In this document: positions 1-10,484 of the stretch, one piece after another
Layout: the number at the start of each line of letters is the position of its first letter
How positions within the stretch are numbered: the first letter of the stretch is position 1
Assembly (NCBI GenBank): GCA_026936335.1
Contig: JAPMXV010000052.1
Location: forward strand, 124,001-188,000
From: Mantamonas sphyraenae
Lineage: Eukaryota > CRuMs > Mantamonadidae
Direction: 5' to 3'
DNA length: 64,000 bases
Program-made: the position numbers and the translations under genes
The notes under the pieces: model-generated
What the model saw: the letters and a program-made list of their open reading frames with translations, nothing else
The model's database searches: none
Told to the model about the DNA's origin: nothing

Positions 1-947
1 TGTGTACGTGTGTGTGTGTGTGTGTGTGTGTCAGTGGGTTCGCTCAGCTCTATGCTCGCTCACACACTCTCTCCTTCTTTCCCCTTCCTTCCAGCCAACT
101 CACTTGGGTTTGTCCAGGATGCCATTGTCGTACACACTGCCCACAGCACGCTCAAAGTTGTCTGCTACCTCAAGGAGGTCTTTGGTCAGTGCGCTGATGC
201 CAAACTCTTTGGCTCGGGCCACGTCTTCGCGGGCCACTCTGTGCACACAACACGACGACGCGGGGGTTAGCGACACGCACTCTCTTGCCACACAGGCGTA
301 GGATGAATGGGTTATTGGGCAGGAAGGGGACGGATGCAATGATGTGGCAATGTGTGTGTGTGCTGAATCGGAGGCAAAAGGGCGGACGGGGAAAACGCGG
401 AAAATGGCCGGAAGCCCAGGCGAGGGCCAAGGAGACGGACGAGGTGGAAACAGATGGAAAACGATGGGGAAGGGTGGGCCAAGGCAAAGCGAGCAATGTG
501 ACGGGCTGGATGGCATGCGAGTGCAACAAGCACACACGCTGTGCAAACGTACCGGCGGACGGTTTCCATGTCGGCGAGGCGACGCAGGTTGGTCTCCTGC
601 AATTCCTTGATCTGCTCCTCCAGAGCAGCAATGTGCTCGTGGGCCTCGTCGAGCTGGGGATGGCCAGTCTTGGTGACACCCTCACCCTGGGCATTGTCCT
701 GTGCATTGTCAGCGTCAGCGTCAGCGTTGTCGGCTGTCGGCTGTGTCTTGTCGTTGTCGGTGTCGAGAAGCACACGTGTGGTCCACGAGAGGCCACGTGT
801 GCCCTGTTGCTGTTGTGCGTGCTGCATGTTGTTGCACAGGGAGGCCAACCCCAGGCCCTCCACTGCACTCCCTGAACTGAGGCTGGCTGCCACCACGTGA
901 CTGGCCACAGGCACGGTGCGACTACTGCTGCTGATTCGGGAAAACAT
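1..947 (-). CDS. GRPE: Mitochondrial GrpE nucleotide-exchange factor (3' end beyond window)
   Basis: GrpE releases ADP from mitochondrial Hsp70 during protein import and folding. Exon 1 (947-553) encodes a Ser/Arg-rich presequence, then a coiled coil with EEQIKELQETNLRRLADMET. Exon 2 (238-104) continues in frame as RRVAREDVARAKEFGISALT and KDLLEVADNFERAVGS, the GrpE long-helix signature. Intron 1 is 552-239 (GTACGT...ACAG). A second intron opens at 103 (GTGAGT), so the beta-domain exon lies outside the window. I chose ATG 947 over one 63 nt upstream because it begins a plausible mitochondrial presequence. About 176 residues are visible. It shares a 65-bp divergent promoter gap with the LRR/U-box gene. 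Confidence 0.88.
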
Positions 948-1012
948 CTCTCGTCGTCGTGGTTGCAGCGGCGCAGGTCCATCCAAACGAACGCCATCCC
1001 CTTCAGACACGA

Positions 1013-2339
1013 ATGACCAACGTGCAGATACGCACTGCCCTGGCTAGCACCGAGCACACGGGCAAGTGCAAGTTGACCATGATGCTGTTGGAAACAGTGC
1101 CCAAGGAGGTGAGGAGGCACAGACACACACACACCCACCACCACCGCACACACAAACACGCACACCAACGCACGCGGGGATGCTTGGGCTGTGCAACGCA
1201 GGTTTACGCTGCATTCATCCATCATCAGTCCATGGACACGTGTGGTGTACCCAGGGCATGCGTGTGTGTAGAGCAGAGCCCAGCTGGGAGGGGTCTTGCC
1301 AGGCGGGAAAAATCCGGCCGTTTTTGCAGGGAGTGGGATGGGTTGTGCAGGAGGGAGAGTGGCGCACTGACACCCATGGGATGGGATGGAATGGATGTGT
1401 GGGATGTCACAGATCATGTGTTTGCCATACGTCGAGGCGATCCGGGACCTGGACCTGAGTTGCAACCAGGTGGAAAAGCTGCCGGCAGGGATCTCGCGCA
1501 TGGTGAACCTGACCAAGTTGAATCTGAACTGGAATCGGATTGCAGAGTTGCCCGATGAATTGGGAGACCTGAGTGGACTCAAGCAATTGCAGGTGAACTT
1601 CAACCAGCTTCGTACGCTGCCCGGGTGTCTGGGACGCCTGAGCAGCCTGCGTGTGTTGCATGCAACGGACAACGAGCTGACGAGTGTGAGCGCAGAGTTG
1701 GGTGAGTTGAGTGACCTGCGTGTGCTCAACCTGCGCTACAACAGCATCAAGGAGTTGCCAAACACCCTGGCCAATCTGGCAGGCACCCTGCAGGAACTCA
1801 ATGTCAATGGCAACCCTGTCACATACCCTCCACAGGACATTTGCTACGATGGCACCACAGCAATCCTAAGCTATCTGGCTGGCCATGGCGATGGGTTGCA
1901 GTTGGTGGCTGTTAGTCTCGGGAGCAGCTTGGGGAGCAGCGGCAGTAGCAGTAGCAGTGGCAGTGGCAGTGGCAGTGGCAGTGGCATGGCCACCATCTCG
2001 ACACCTCCACGTAGCAGCAGGGATTCACGAAGATATGGAACATCGACACGGAGGAATAGGACCATGGTGGGAGGAGGGGCAGGAGGGGGTGGGTCGCAGG
2101 AGGATCAACAACAGCAGCAGTTGACGCTGTCTGCACCTGCTCGTCTTCATCGACGCAAGACAGCCAACCAAAGCACACGGCTGCCTCCTGCACACAGCAG
2201 TGTGGATGTGGACGAGAACAGCCACGAGGTGCGTGTGATTGATCTGGACGAAGAGTTTGCCGACGCACAAGGCGATGCAGACATCGAACAACTGCCCCAA
2301 CTGTACACGCGGCGACCTGGGCTGCAGCAACACTCGTCC

Positions 2340-2386
<47 letters not shown>

Positions 2387-4084
2387 TTCCGCTCTGCCAC
2401 GGGGCAAACTGCAAGGGAGCATGGGCGGATGGTGGCATTCAATGGAAGACGAGGAGAACAACAACAACGAGGAGATGATTGGATCTGGACATGGCTCGTC
2501 GTCGTATTCATCGTCCTCAGGTGGCACAGGAAGCAATGTGGGGTCGCCTGCGTCTGTTGACTCGCCAGGATCAAACGCATCGCCTGGAGGCAACGCAGGG
2601 TCAAACTCAGGGTCTGGGACGGGTTTGTCGGCGGGAGGACAGTGGACAGTGCCATCTGTGCCAAAGAGACGTGCAAAGAAGCGGTCGTCGCGAGCGTGGA
2701 GTGCACACAAAGCACAGGCGGACTCTGCGCTGCGTACGATGCAGTCATCGGTGCAGAACCTGCAAACGCTGTTGAGCAGTGAACAGAGACGGTATGGGCC
2801 ACGGGGAAGCAGCGCAAGTGCCAGTCACCAGGGCAGGCGGAGGTTGCGTGCTGTGGGCAACAGCACCAGCGGCGGGGGCAGCGGAAGGAGGGAACAGCAT
2901 CAGCAGTCGCAGTCACACGAGCAACACATGCTGGAAGATTTGGATGTGATGCAACATCACAGTGGCCACCACATACAACAGCAGCCACAGCAGCCACAGC
3001 AGCAAACGCGTACCACGACAATCATCACCACAACATCGTCCTTGCCACGCACGCGGACAAGCGGGTTGTCGGCAGTGTCATCGTCGACTGTGATTGACAA
3101 CAACAGCAACAACAGCAACAACAGCAGCAACGGCAGGGGTGTCTCACGAGGAGGATTGCGAACACCACGTCAGCAGAGCGCATCGCGAGGGAGATCGTCC
3201 CTACGACTGTACGGCACCTCAAGAAGCAGCCCAGCAGCAGCAGCAGCAGCAGCAGCAACAACCACAGTGGCAGCAGCCATGGACAAGAGGGACTGCGTTT
3301 GCGCAGCTCCAACTATGTGAGCGAACAGATGCGACGGGACGAGGAACTACAGTCTGAGATTGAGAGTGTGCGTGCAGTGCTGTTGCGCACCAACCCCAAC
3401 ATGCTTCCCTTCTTTGAAGAGGCGTTGGAGGAGGAGAGTGCAGCCATGGCGTTGTCCATGGCAGGAAGAGGCACACCGCGACAGCGACACAGCCACCCCG
3501 ACCACCACCACCACAACGATGACGACGACGACGATGATGACGATGATGATGATGACATGGACGACGAAGTGGACGACGTGACCCCCGAAGAGTGGCAGTC
3601 GGCCATGGAGGCCATGTCGTTGCGGGTCAGCCACGCTCCGGTGCACTCACGATACCGCAGTCAGCAGCTCGTTCAACAGCACGCACAACACACACAACAG
3701 CAGCAGCAGCAGCAGCAACAACATCAACATCATCCATACGACTACGGAGGAGGCGGCTACGGTGCCAGTTCGCCCAAGAAGAGCCCCAAGAAGAAGGAGG
3801 AGAAGGAGGAAGAGCCGCCCGTGTGGAATATTCCTGACAACGTTCAGGTGCCCTCCCACTTTCTGTGTCCCATCACCTGCGAGCTCATGCGTGTGCCCGT
3901 GGTTGCCACCGATGGTCACACATATGAAAAGGTGGCCATTGCCCGCTGGTTCAAGAGCTCCGCAAAGTCCCCCATGACCGGCGACCTGGTGCCCTCCAAG
4001 GTCCTCACACCCAACTTTTTGCTCAAAAGCATGATTTCCGAGTTTATCGACAACAATGGCATCAGTCTGGAGACTGTGGCGTGA
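1013..4084 (+). CDS. LRR / U-box protein, putative E3 ubiquitin ligase (contains one frame break)
   Basis: Exon 1 is 1013-1108, the intron 1109-1412 (GTGAGG...CACAG), and exon 2 runs to 4084; about 922 aa. The N-terminal ~170 residues are leucine-rich repeats (AIRDLDLSCNQVEKLPAGI and four more). A long Ser/Gln/Asp-rich middle follows. The C-terminus is a U-box (about residues 844-912: HFLCPITCELMRVPVVATDG, then RWFKSSAKSPMTGDLV), the fold that recruits E2 enzymes. The LRR frame and the U-box frame differ. The U-box frame is open upstream through the CAG run, and one extra C in the CCC at 3230-3232 joins them (SRSSP then Ser run, NNHSGSSHGQEGLRLRSSNY). A 35-nt intron at 3139-3173 would also fit arithmetically. 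Two separate genes are less likely, since no ATG or promoter gap lies between. The likely role is LRR-guided substrate ubiquitination (inference). Confidence 0.75.
2341..2388 (+). repeat. (TCATCG)n coding repeat, poly-Ser
   Basis: Hexanucleotide TCATCG repeated about eight times. It is read in frame as a serine run in the LRR/U-box linker. Confidence 0.9.
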
Positions 4085-4231
4085 ACGGAAACAATGCAGT
4101 GGTGTGTCCCTGTCCCAATCCTGGTGTGTCTTGCATGTGTGTGTGTGGTGTGTGTGTGTGTTGTGTGTTGTGTGTTGTGTGTTGTGTGATTGTGTGCCGA
4201 GTGTCTCTGTTGTGCCAGCCAGAAACACCGC

Positions 4232-4352
4232 TCAGCGGCGACCGCGTCCTCGTCCACCTCCGCCGCGACCACGGCCACGGCCCATAAAGCGAGCTCGGCC
4301 CATGCCCATTGTCGAGTTTCCTGGAGTCTTGCCCATGTTCTGTGAGTATGTG

Positions 4353-4389
<37 letters not shown>

Positions 4390-5130
4390 CAAGTGTGGTG
4401 TCAGCTCTCTGCGTGTCGTGTGTCTGCCCTCTCTGCCCTTGTGTTCATCACTCCTTCTTTGATCCTCCCCCCCCAGAGTCTACCATGCCACAGAGTGTCC
4501 AAGGGTGACCCACACCCGGTGCTGTGTCTGTGCATGTGCCTCCCTGGGTGCTGACGGCCACTCGCGCGTCTTCCGCATTTCTGGCGCCAGCAGCCGGCGG
4601 ACACACAAAGGGCCGTCAAACACGCACACAGACATGCGGGAGAGCCAAACACGGGGCAAACGGAGCATACGCGCATGTGGCATGTAGCCATACACCTACC
4701 TTGAAGAATGGGGCGTTCTTGAGCATGCTGGGGAGCACAAAGTAGCGCACCTTGGAGCCTCGCACGTAGCACGCCTCCAGTTTCCTCTTGGAGCCGTCCT
4801 TCTGGGTGAGCTCGACCTTGGACAGAGACACATTCATGGAATCCTCCGCCTCTTCCAGTTGTCCCACGTACACCTCTCCTGTCTTGAGTTCAATGGTCAC
4901 CGGGTGGCCCACGGCCTCGTGAAGCAGCTTCAGCGGCACTCCGATCGGCTTTCCCTTCTGCTTGGTGGACTGTGTGTGTGTGTGGGGGGTGGTTGGTGGG
5001 TTTGATCGGGCGATGATGGCCAAGTGACGGGGGTGGATGACATCGGTTCCGTTTGAGAGACGGGTGTGAGTGGTGGGGTGGGGGGGTGGGGTGGGGTTGG
5101 ACGTTGTCGCAGGCAGCTCAAACAAACCAT
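4232..5130 (-). CDS. SNRPD3: Small nuclear ribonucleoprotein SmD3
   Basis: SmD3 is one of seven core Sm-ring proteins of spliceosomal snRNPs. The middle exon (4969-4700) gives GVPLKLLHEAVGHPVTIELK, TGEVYVGQLEEAEDSMN and CYVRGSKVRYFVLPSMLKNA, the Sm1 and Sm2 motifs in SmD3 form. The last exon (4339-4232) adds the Arg-Gly tail (GRGRGRGGGGRGRGRR), the usual symmetric dimethylation target. Intron 2 is 4699-4340, with a (TG/CA)15 tract beside the acceptor. For the start I prefer ATG 5130-5128, followed at once by a phase-0 intron (5127-4970, GTTTGT...CACAG), giving MSTKQKGKPIGVPLK. ATG 5173 with a weak GTGGGG donor is an alternative. Convergent with the U-box gene. Confidence 0.9.
4355..4384. repeat. 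(TG)15 microsatellite in SmD3 intron 2
   Basis: Uninterrupted TG dinucleotides. On the coding strand this is a CA tract just downstream of the donor-side half and immediately 5' of the TCACAG acceptor. Confidence 0.9.
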
Positions 5131-5223
5131 TGGCAAACTTCTTTCGTGGCCCCACCAGCGCACGCTTTGCCATCTGCTGCCCAATCCACCCACCCCAACA
5201 CCCACATTTCATACTTGCAACCA
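5131..5223. promoter_or_regulatory. Shared divergent promoter, SmD3 / ubiquitin-like gene
   Basis: Only 93 bp separate the two start codons. No TATA box is evident. The region must carry both start sites and 5' UTRs. This is inferred from position only. Confidence 0.4.
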
Positions 5224-5601
5224 ATGAGCGAAAGTGAAACAAAGGCCAGCAGCAGCAGCAGCAGCAGCAGCAACGATGCTGAGGAGGAGAACACAGCGAC
5301 CACGGTGACGCTGACGGTGTCTCCGTTTAAACAGGATGACCTTGTGTTGAGCAACGTGGATGTGGAAAGCAGTGTGGAGAGCCAGGCAAATGCTTTGGCT
5401 GGCCTGTTTGGTGTGCCTGGAGCCTACCAGAGGTGGATGTTCAACGGCACCGACTTGCAAGCAGACCAGACCTTTGCCGCACAGGGAATCACCCAGGATG
5501 CCACCGTGTATGTGTTCTTCCTCAAACCCAAAGTGGGGGAAAGCACCCTCAAGGTGTCATCCTTCAGCATGGCAGACAATGACGGCGACAAAGCGCAGTG
5601 A
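5224..5601 (+). CDS. Ubiquitin-like domain protein
   Basis: Single-exon 125-aa protein. After a Ser-rich N-terminus (about residues 1-22) comes one ubiquitin-like fold: TVTLTVSPFKQDDLVLSNV, then MFNGTDLQADQTFAAQGI and ATVYVFFLK, matching the beta-strand and TLxxxGIxxxxTVxVxxK pattern of ubiquitin folds. There is no C-terminal Gly-Gly, so it is probably a non-conjugated UBL adaptor rather than a modifier. A specific family cannot be assigned. ATG 5224 is the first in frame and lies 93 bp from the SmD3 start. Confidence 0.7.
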   Translation: MSESETKASSSSSSSSNDAEEENTATTVTLTVSPFKQDDLVLSNVDVESSVESQANALAGLFGVPGAYQRWMFNGTDLQADQTFAAQGITQDATVYVFFLKPKVGESTLKVSSFSMADNDGDKAQ

Positions 5602-5745
5602 AATCTCCTGGCACACTCCACACTCCACACCCTCCACCCCCCGAATGAATCAACTCCATCCATTCCATTCCATCCATCCATTCCACTCTCCCATTCCCGT
5701 CCCCCATCCCATGCCCCTTCTTCCGTTGTGTTGTCTGCGTGCGAC

Positions 5746-7459
5746 ATGGCAGCCAACTCGAAACCCATGTCCGAATCCGTTGCGAGTTCGCACACGTCGG
5801 TAGCAGCCTCCACCGCGTCCAACAACACCTCCACAGCATCATCCCGTGATGCACCTGCACCTGCATTGGGATGGAAGGGTCTGCGATGGGATCCCCGCCA
5901 TCGGGCATTGCTGACCGTGGCTGTGGGCTTGTTTCTGGACCTGCTCGCCGTGGGCTTGGTCTTGCCCATCCTGCCACAGATCAACTTAAGCCTGGGAGGC
6001 AACGATGCCACCTGGGGTTATGTCCAGTCCATCTATGGCCTGGCTCAGTTGCTCTCTTCTCCCGTGGTCGGTCGCATCAGTGACACCCACGGACGCCGCT
6101 TTGTCATGCTTCTTTCCTCTGCAGGCACACTCCTCAGCTACTTTGCCTCTGGAGTGGCTCCCAATCTCACCATCCTCTTTCTCTCTCGCATCCCCGTAGG
6201 TTGCCCCACACGCGTGTGTGCATGTCCCTTCCTTCCACAGCCCCGCCTCCCCCCACCTCTGCTCTGTGTGGGCTCCGATTCCGCTCTTGACGTCACTTTC
6301 CGCCGTGTCCGGCCAAGTCCCCCCCGGCTACCCGCTGACACCCCACACTTTCGCTGTGTAATCACCACAGGTGGGCCTCCTCAAACAATCCGTCACCATC
6401 TCCCAAGCCTATGTGACAGACCTGACCACCGATGCGGAACGAGCCCACTCGTTGGGCTTGATCAGCATCCCCATTGCCCTGGGCTTCACCATTGGCCCTC
6501 CCCTGGGAGGCCACCTGAGTGCCGAGTATGGCCTCAGTGCCCCCTGTGTTGTGGCCTCCTTGCTTCTCACCATCCAGTTCACTCTGGCCTACTTCCTGCT
6601 GCCCACACCCGAGATGTGTGCCAAAATCCAGGCCGAGATCCAAGCGGGCAACCAACCGGAATCCAATCGCCTGTGTCCTCGTCCCAGGAAGGGTGGCAAG
6701 AATGGGCAGAAAGAGAGTGGGAGCAAGAGGGAGATGGTGGCACAGGGAGCCACTGGGGAGAAGCAAGGCGAGCAAGGGCAACAACCGAGCAAGACGATTG
6801 GCGAGCGACTGTGGGCCACCCTGAAGCCCTTTGTGGATGCCTTCCGGACCAAAACCATCCGTCCACTGCTCATTGTCATGTTCCTTCTCTCTCTGTCCTT
6901 TGTCATCATGCAGTCGAACCTGGCCAACGTGGGCATCCGCAAGTTCCACCTCAGCCAGACACACAATGGCTATCTGATTGCCACCGTCGGGGCCACAGGC
7001 CTCCTTTCCCAGAGTCTGCTTGTGGGCCAGCTCACCAAACACTTTACGGAACGGCAGATGCTTATTCCTTTCCTGCTGCTGCTGAGCATCACCCAGTTTG
7101 TGGGGGCGTATGCAGACGATGTGCTCACCCATCTGTTGGCCACCATCCCCATGATCATCTGTGGAGGGGTGGCTCGCATTTCCGTCACCTCTCTGCTCAC
7201 AAAGAGCATTCAACAGGACGCCATTGGCTCCCTCCTGGGTCTCAATGCCTCTGTGGAGAGCCTGGCCAGGGTGTTTGGTCCTGTCATCGGTGGTCAACTC
7301 AAACAGTACCACGAAGACTACCCCAACTTCTTCTCATCCGCCACCAGCTTTGCCGTCGTCGTGCTCATTGTCTTTGTCCTTGACGTGCGACAGCCTGACG
7401 AGGAGGATGACGCCGCTGCCACTGACACGGACGCCCAACAACGGAAAAAGACACAATGA
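5746..7459 (+). CDS. Major facilitator superfamily transporter (DHA1/TetA-like)
   Basis: Two exons (5746-6195, 6371-7459) with a phase-0 intron (GTAGGT...CACAG); about 512 aa. Hydrophobic segments match a 12-helix MFS permease. Loop 2-3 carries GRISDTHGRR, the MFS motif A, and helix 5 has SIPIALGFTIGPPLGGHLSA, motif C of drug:H+ antiporters. A charged cytoplasmic loop rich in Lys/Gln (about 6660-6800) separates the two six-helix halves. It resembles MFSD9/MFSD10 and TetA-type exporters. The substrate is unknown. Convergent with NBR1. Confidence 0.85.
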
Positions 7460-7714
7460 ACTCCCCACCAATGCTGCCAGTCACACCCAATCGAAGTGTT
7501 TTTGGTTTAGGTTTGTTTTGTAGGTGTGTGTGTGTGGTGTCACCTCTTCTGGGAATCCCCATCAGGAGCAGCGGCGGCCCTGGTGGCGGAGTCCTTGAAT
7601 TCTCCCTTTGAAGCCCTCTCCTCCCATGCGGCGGCTCCTTTGTGCGCGTCTGTGTGTGCGCAGGAACACGCCGTGTCACGTGCGGAATGGCTTCCCTCCA
7701 CGGTGGGAGGCCCT

Positions 7715-9850
7715 TCAGAAGGAGAAGGAAGAGGCAAACAGGTCAAGGAGGACCTTCTCGATGGACCCCTCGTGCTGGATGAGGAGAGCCTTGTTGTGAG
7801 CGGTGTCGTTGAAGCCCATCTCCTCCAGATGCTGCAGCTCCTCAGCGTACGCAAACAGGTCGGCATGGGACAGGACCACAGGCTCGTCACCCACGACCTC
7901 GGCCACAGGGAGCTGGCTGATGTCCTCGTCCTCGTCCTCATCCACCTCGTCTTCTTCCTCCTTGACGTTGATGTGCACCCACACACGCGAGCCAAAACGG
8001 TCGCCGTTGGGAGCCACGAAACGGTAGGTGGCACGGTAGCTGCCGGGAACAGACGGGGCCACAAAGTCAAGGGCGACATCGAGAGCACTCTTGGCCTGTG
8101 CGGCATCGACCACCACCTCCTGGGCAGCACCTGCCGCAAGGAGATGGTCACCCGAGGCCCAGACGAGACGCACATGCTCGGGCCATGCCTCGTCGCTTGC
8201 GTTGAAGACACGCCAGATCTTTGTGAACTGGGCGTTGGGTGCAAGGGTCATGCCATCGTCAATGGTCACATCCTCCACAAAGCGAGCCGACAGCTTGGGC
8301 TTGCTGGCCTGCTTGCGGTGGTTGCACCACTGCTCAAACATGTTGTTCACCATGTCCTGGCCACGTGCACCCTGTTGCTGCTGGTGCTGGTGCTGGTGCT
8401 GGTGCTGCTGGTGTTGCTGCTGTTGCTGAGCCCACGAGTTGGCCTGATGGCCAAACATCTGCTGGGCAAACTGCTGGAGTCCCATGGCAAACGGGTGGTG
8501 TGCACCCGACTGCATGTGAGCACCTGCACGTCGGTGGCAACCACCACCGGGGGTGGGGTGGTTGGCATGCCAGTGACGCACCACAGGCTGCACGTGACGT
8601 GCCATGGCGTGGGTGGCCTTGTGGTTGGCCGACGTGACCCCCGCCTCTTCGCAGTCCTCGCACAGGTCATAGTCCCAGCACTCGGAGCACTTGAAGCGAT
8701 CACCACGCAGTGGGGACTGGCCACAGCCGTCGCAGGTGATGCCCACGTGCACCACACGCGTGTCCTCCTGCTTCTGCTGGGGTGCCTCAAACTCGCTCAC
8801 TCGGATCTTGAGCATGGTGTGGGACACATCGTGACCCAACGTGGCTGCCTCCAGCGCACGGTTCTGCTCGCAGTCGTCGCAGAGGTCAAAGTCGAAGCAG
8901 GTGGTGCACTTCCAGCGCACTCCTGCAATCGGACCCACTCCGCACACGTTGCACGACACACGGTGGTGCAACACCTTGCCAGACTCGTCGGAACTGGAGC
9001 TGGAGCTGGAGCTGCTGCTGCCGCTGCTGTTGCCGCTGCTGCTGTTGCTCTGAGGCTCAAACAGAGGACCGGTGCCCGTCAGGCTCAAGCAGGAAGGATC
9101 CGCCAGGATCTGGGCCAGGATCTCATGTCCCATGGGCATGCGCTGCACCTTGTCCATCACCTTGTCCATCAGAGTCACCATGCGCTCCGGGTTGTTCTGC
9201 AACACCGAAATGGCACCGGCCACGTCGCTGACTCCCAGGCTCTCCTTCAACTCGTCCAGCAACTCGTTGAGCTTGATATCCATGGACACTGTCACCTCCT
9301 CCTCCTCCTCCTCCTCCTCCTCAGGTGTGTTGTTGTAGTTGTAGTTCTGCTCCTCCGTCACGTCCTCCACCTCCACGCTGGGGACGTCCTCGTACAGAAA
9401 CTCGTCCTCGAATGGCAGCTGCTCGGAATTCACGGCTTGTTCCGACTGCACATCCTCCGAGGCGGTGGAATCCACAGGCTGTTCCGACGTGTCGATGTTG
9501 CTGGAGGCACTGAGTTCCACCAGGGGCATGGTGTCGAACACGAATGGCTCGTCGTTCACGGGGGCCTGGGCAAAGGAGAAGGAAGTTGCGTCGGTGTGGT
9601 GCTCCACAGGCACCACGTGCACACGCAGCAGTGGCTTGTCCAGCTCACTGGCATGATGCATGGCTTCTTCAAACTCCACCTGGTTGCTCAGTGTCACCAG
9701 GTCGCCATCTTCGTCCACGTACTTCAGTGCCACGCCGCTCGAATCCAGACGGAAGAGCGAGAGCACCTGAGCACGGAACTCGACAAAGTCGCTGCCGTCA
9801 TCGATGCTGATGCGGCGCAGGTCGTTGTCCATGTGCAGTTTCACCAACAT
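7715..9850 (-). CDS. NBR1: NBR1-type selective autophagy receptor
   Basis: Intronless, 711 aa, with the full NBR1 architecture. A PB1 domain lies at about residues 1-80 (KLHMDNDLRRISIDDGSDF ... KYVDEDGDLVTLSNQVEFEE). Two ZZ zinc fingers are at about 294-350 and 365-420 (CNVCGVGPIAGVRWKCTTC, CDGCGQSPLRGDRFKCSEC). The Nbr1/FW domain is at about 515-630 (FTKIWRVFNASDEAWPEHV), and a C-terminal UBA is at about 668-708 (LQHLEEMGFNDTAHNKALL). NBR1 links ubiquitinated cargo to Atg8 on phagophores. A candidate Atg8-binding motif is Y153-E-D-V156 in an acidic context. The two ZZ fingers, rather than one as in human NBR1, resemble amoebozoan and fungal forms. A Gln/His run interrupts 473-492. Confidence 0.93.
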   Translation of the reverse strand: MLVKLHMDNDLRRISIDDGSDFVEFRAQVLSLFRLDSSGVALKYVDEDGDLVTLSNQVEFEEAMHHASELDKPLLRVHVVPVEHHTDATSFSFAQAPVNDEPFVFDTMPLVELSASSNIDTSEQPVDSTASEDVQSEQAVNSEQLPFEDEFLYEDVPSVEVEDVTEEQNYNYNNTPEEEEEEEEEVTVSMDIKLNELLDELKESLGVSDVAGAISVLQNNPERMVTLMDKVMDKVQRMPMGHEILAQILADPSCLSLTGTGPLFEPQSNSSSGNSSGSSSSSSSSSSDESGKVLHHRVSCNVCGVGPIAGVRWKCTTCFDFDLCDDCEQNRALEAATLGHDVSHTMLKIRVSEFEAPQQKQEDTRVVHVGITCDGCGQSPLRGDRFKCSECWDYDLCEDCEEAGVTSANHKATHAMARHVQPVVRHWHANHPTPGGGCHRRAGAHMQSGAHHPFAMGLQQFAQQMFGHQANSWAQQQQQHQQHQHQHQHQQQQGARGQDMVNNMFEQWCNHRKQASKPKLSARFVEDVTIDDGMTLAPNAQFTKIWRVFNASDEAWPEHVRLVWASGDHLLAAGAAQEVVVDAAQAKSALDVALDFVAPSVPGSYRATYRFVAPNGDRFGSRVWVHINVKEEEDEVDEDEDEDISQLPVAEVVGDEPVVLSHADLFAYAEELQHLEEMGFNDTAHNKALLIQHEGSIEKVLLDLFASSFSF

Positions 9851-10484
9851 GGTCCTTGTTGTTGTTGTTGTTGTTGTTGTTGTTTCTTGGTTCGTGTGGG
9901 TCGTTTTTTGGGGGGTTTGCGTTTCCGTTTCCCTTCACGGTGTGATTGGTTTTTCGCTTGTTGTTGCTGTTGCTGTTGAGCTTGCTTGATGCAGGTTGCT
10001 TGCTACGCTGGCGTGCGTTGAACCAAAAAGGTGTCTCCGAGACGTTGGTTCAGGTTACGAGTGCAGGTGTGGGTTCAAGGGAAAGGGAAAATCCGTTTCG
10101 CTTGGGTTTTGTGTTTTCTTGGCGCGATGAGGCGGAGCAGGGCCCCCACCTTTTTCAAAGCAACCATGGCTCCCACAATTTCCGGCTACCGGCGATGGCA
10201 CCATGGATCCCACATGCGATGGCTGTGCGAATGCCATTGTCCATGGCTTCCTCTATGCATGGTGGTCGGAACGTCTGCGACTGCAGCCGGAAGCGGAAGG
10301 GCAGCCACGTGGCGAATTCACATGTGCAGTGTGCAGTCACTCGACATCCGGGCTCTGTCGCATGTCAAGGAAGCACGGGAGGCCATTGCAGCTCATGGTG
10401 GCATGGGGTCAGAGGGAGATGCGACAAAGGCACCAATCTTTCCTCCTGGCGCTGCCCACAAACCCACCCACGTTGTTTTGGCAA
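9851..10484. other. Intergenic region between NBR1 and HSF
   Basis: 634 bp if HSF starts at 10485. It holds a (GTT)n tract at 9856-9881, then T- and G-rich sequence and two overlapping open frames (from 10031 and ATG 10203) without recognisable domains. The 10203 frame runs in phase into the HSF, so part of this could be an N-terminal extension. No canonical inverted nGAAn array (heat-shock element) was seen. Confidence 0.5.

Noticed and set aside
948..1012. Heat-shock element in the GrpE promoter
   Set aside because: No alternating nGAAn/nTTCn units in the 65-bp gap.
170..1729. 519-aa open frame on the - strand spanning GrpE and the LRR gene
   Set aside because: It crosses GrpE exons in the wrong frame and covers the LRR exon in antisense; no conserved motif.
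2341..3560. Tandem TCATCG, CAG and GAC repeats as possible CRISPR or satellite DNA
   Set aside because: They are in-frame codon runs (Ser, Gln/Ser/Ala, Asp) inside the LRR/U-box coding region, without spacers.
7526..9979. 817-aa open frame on the + strand
   Set aside because: It is exactly antisense to NBR1 and consists of Leu/Val/His-rich low complexity with no domain. Strong third-position bias creates such mirror frames.
9960..10480. Possible non-coding RNA or tRNA between NBR1 and HSF (GGTTCAAGG-like box)
   Set aside because: No cloverleaf arms can be drawn around it.
10203..10484. N-terminal extension of HSF from ATG 10203
   Set aside because: Open and in frame but with unusual Cys/Trp-rich composition and no HSF similarity. 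Kept only as an alternative start.
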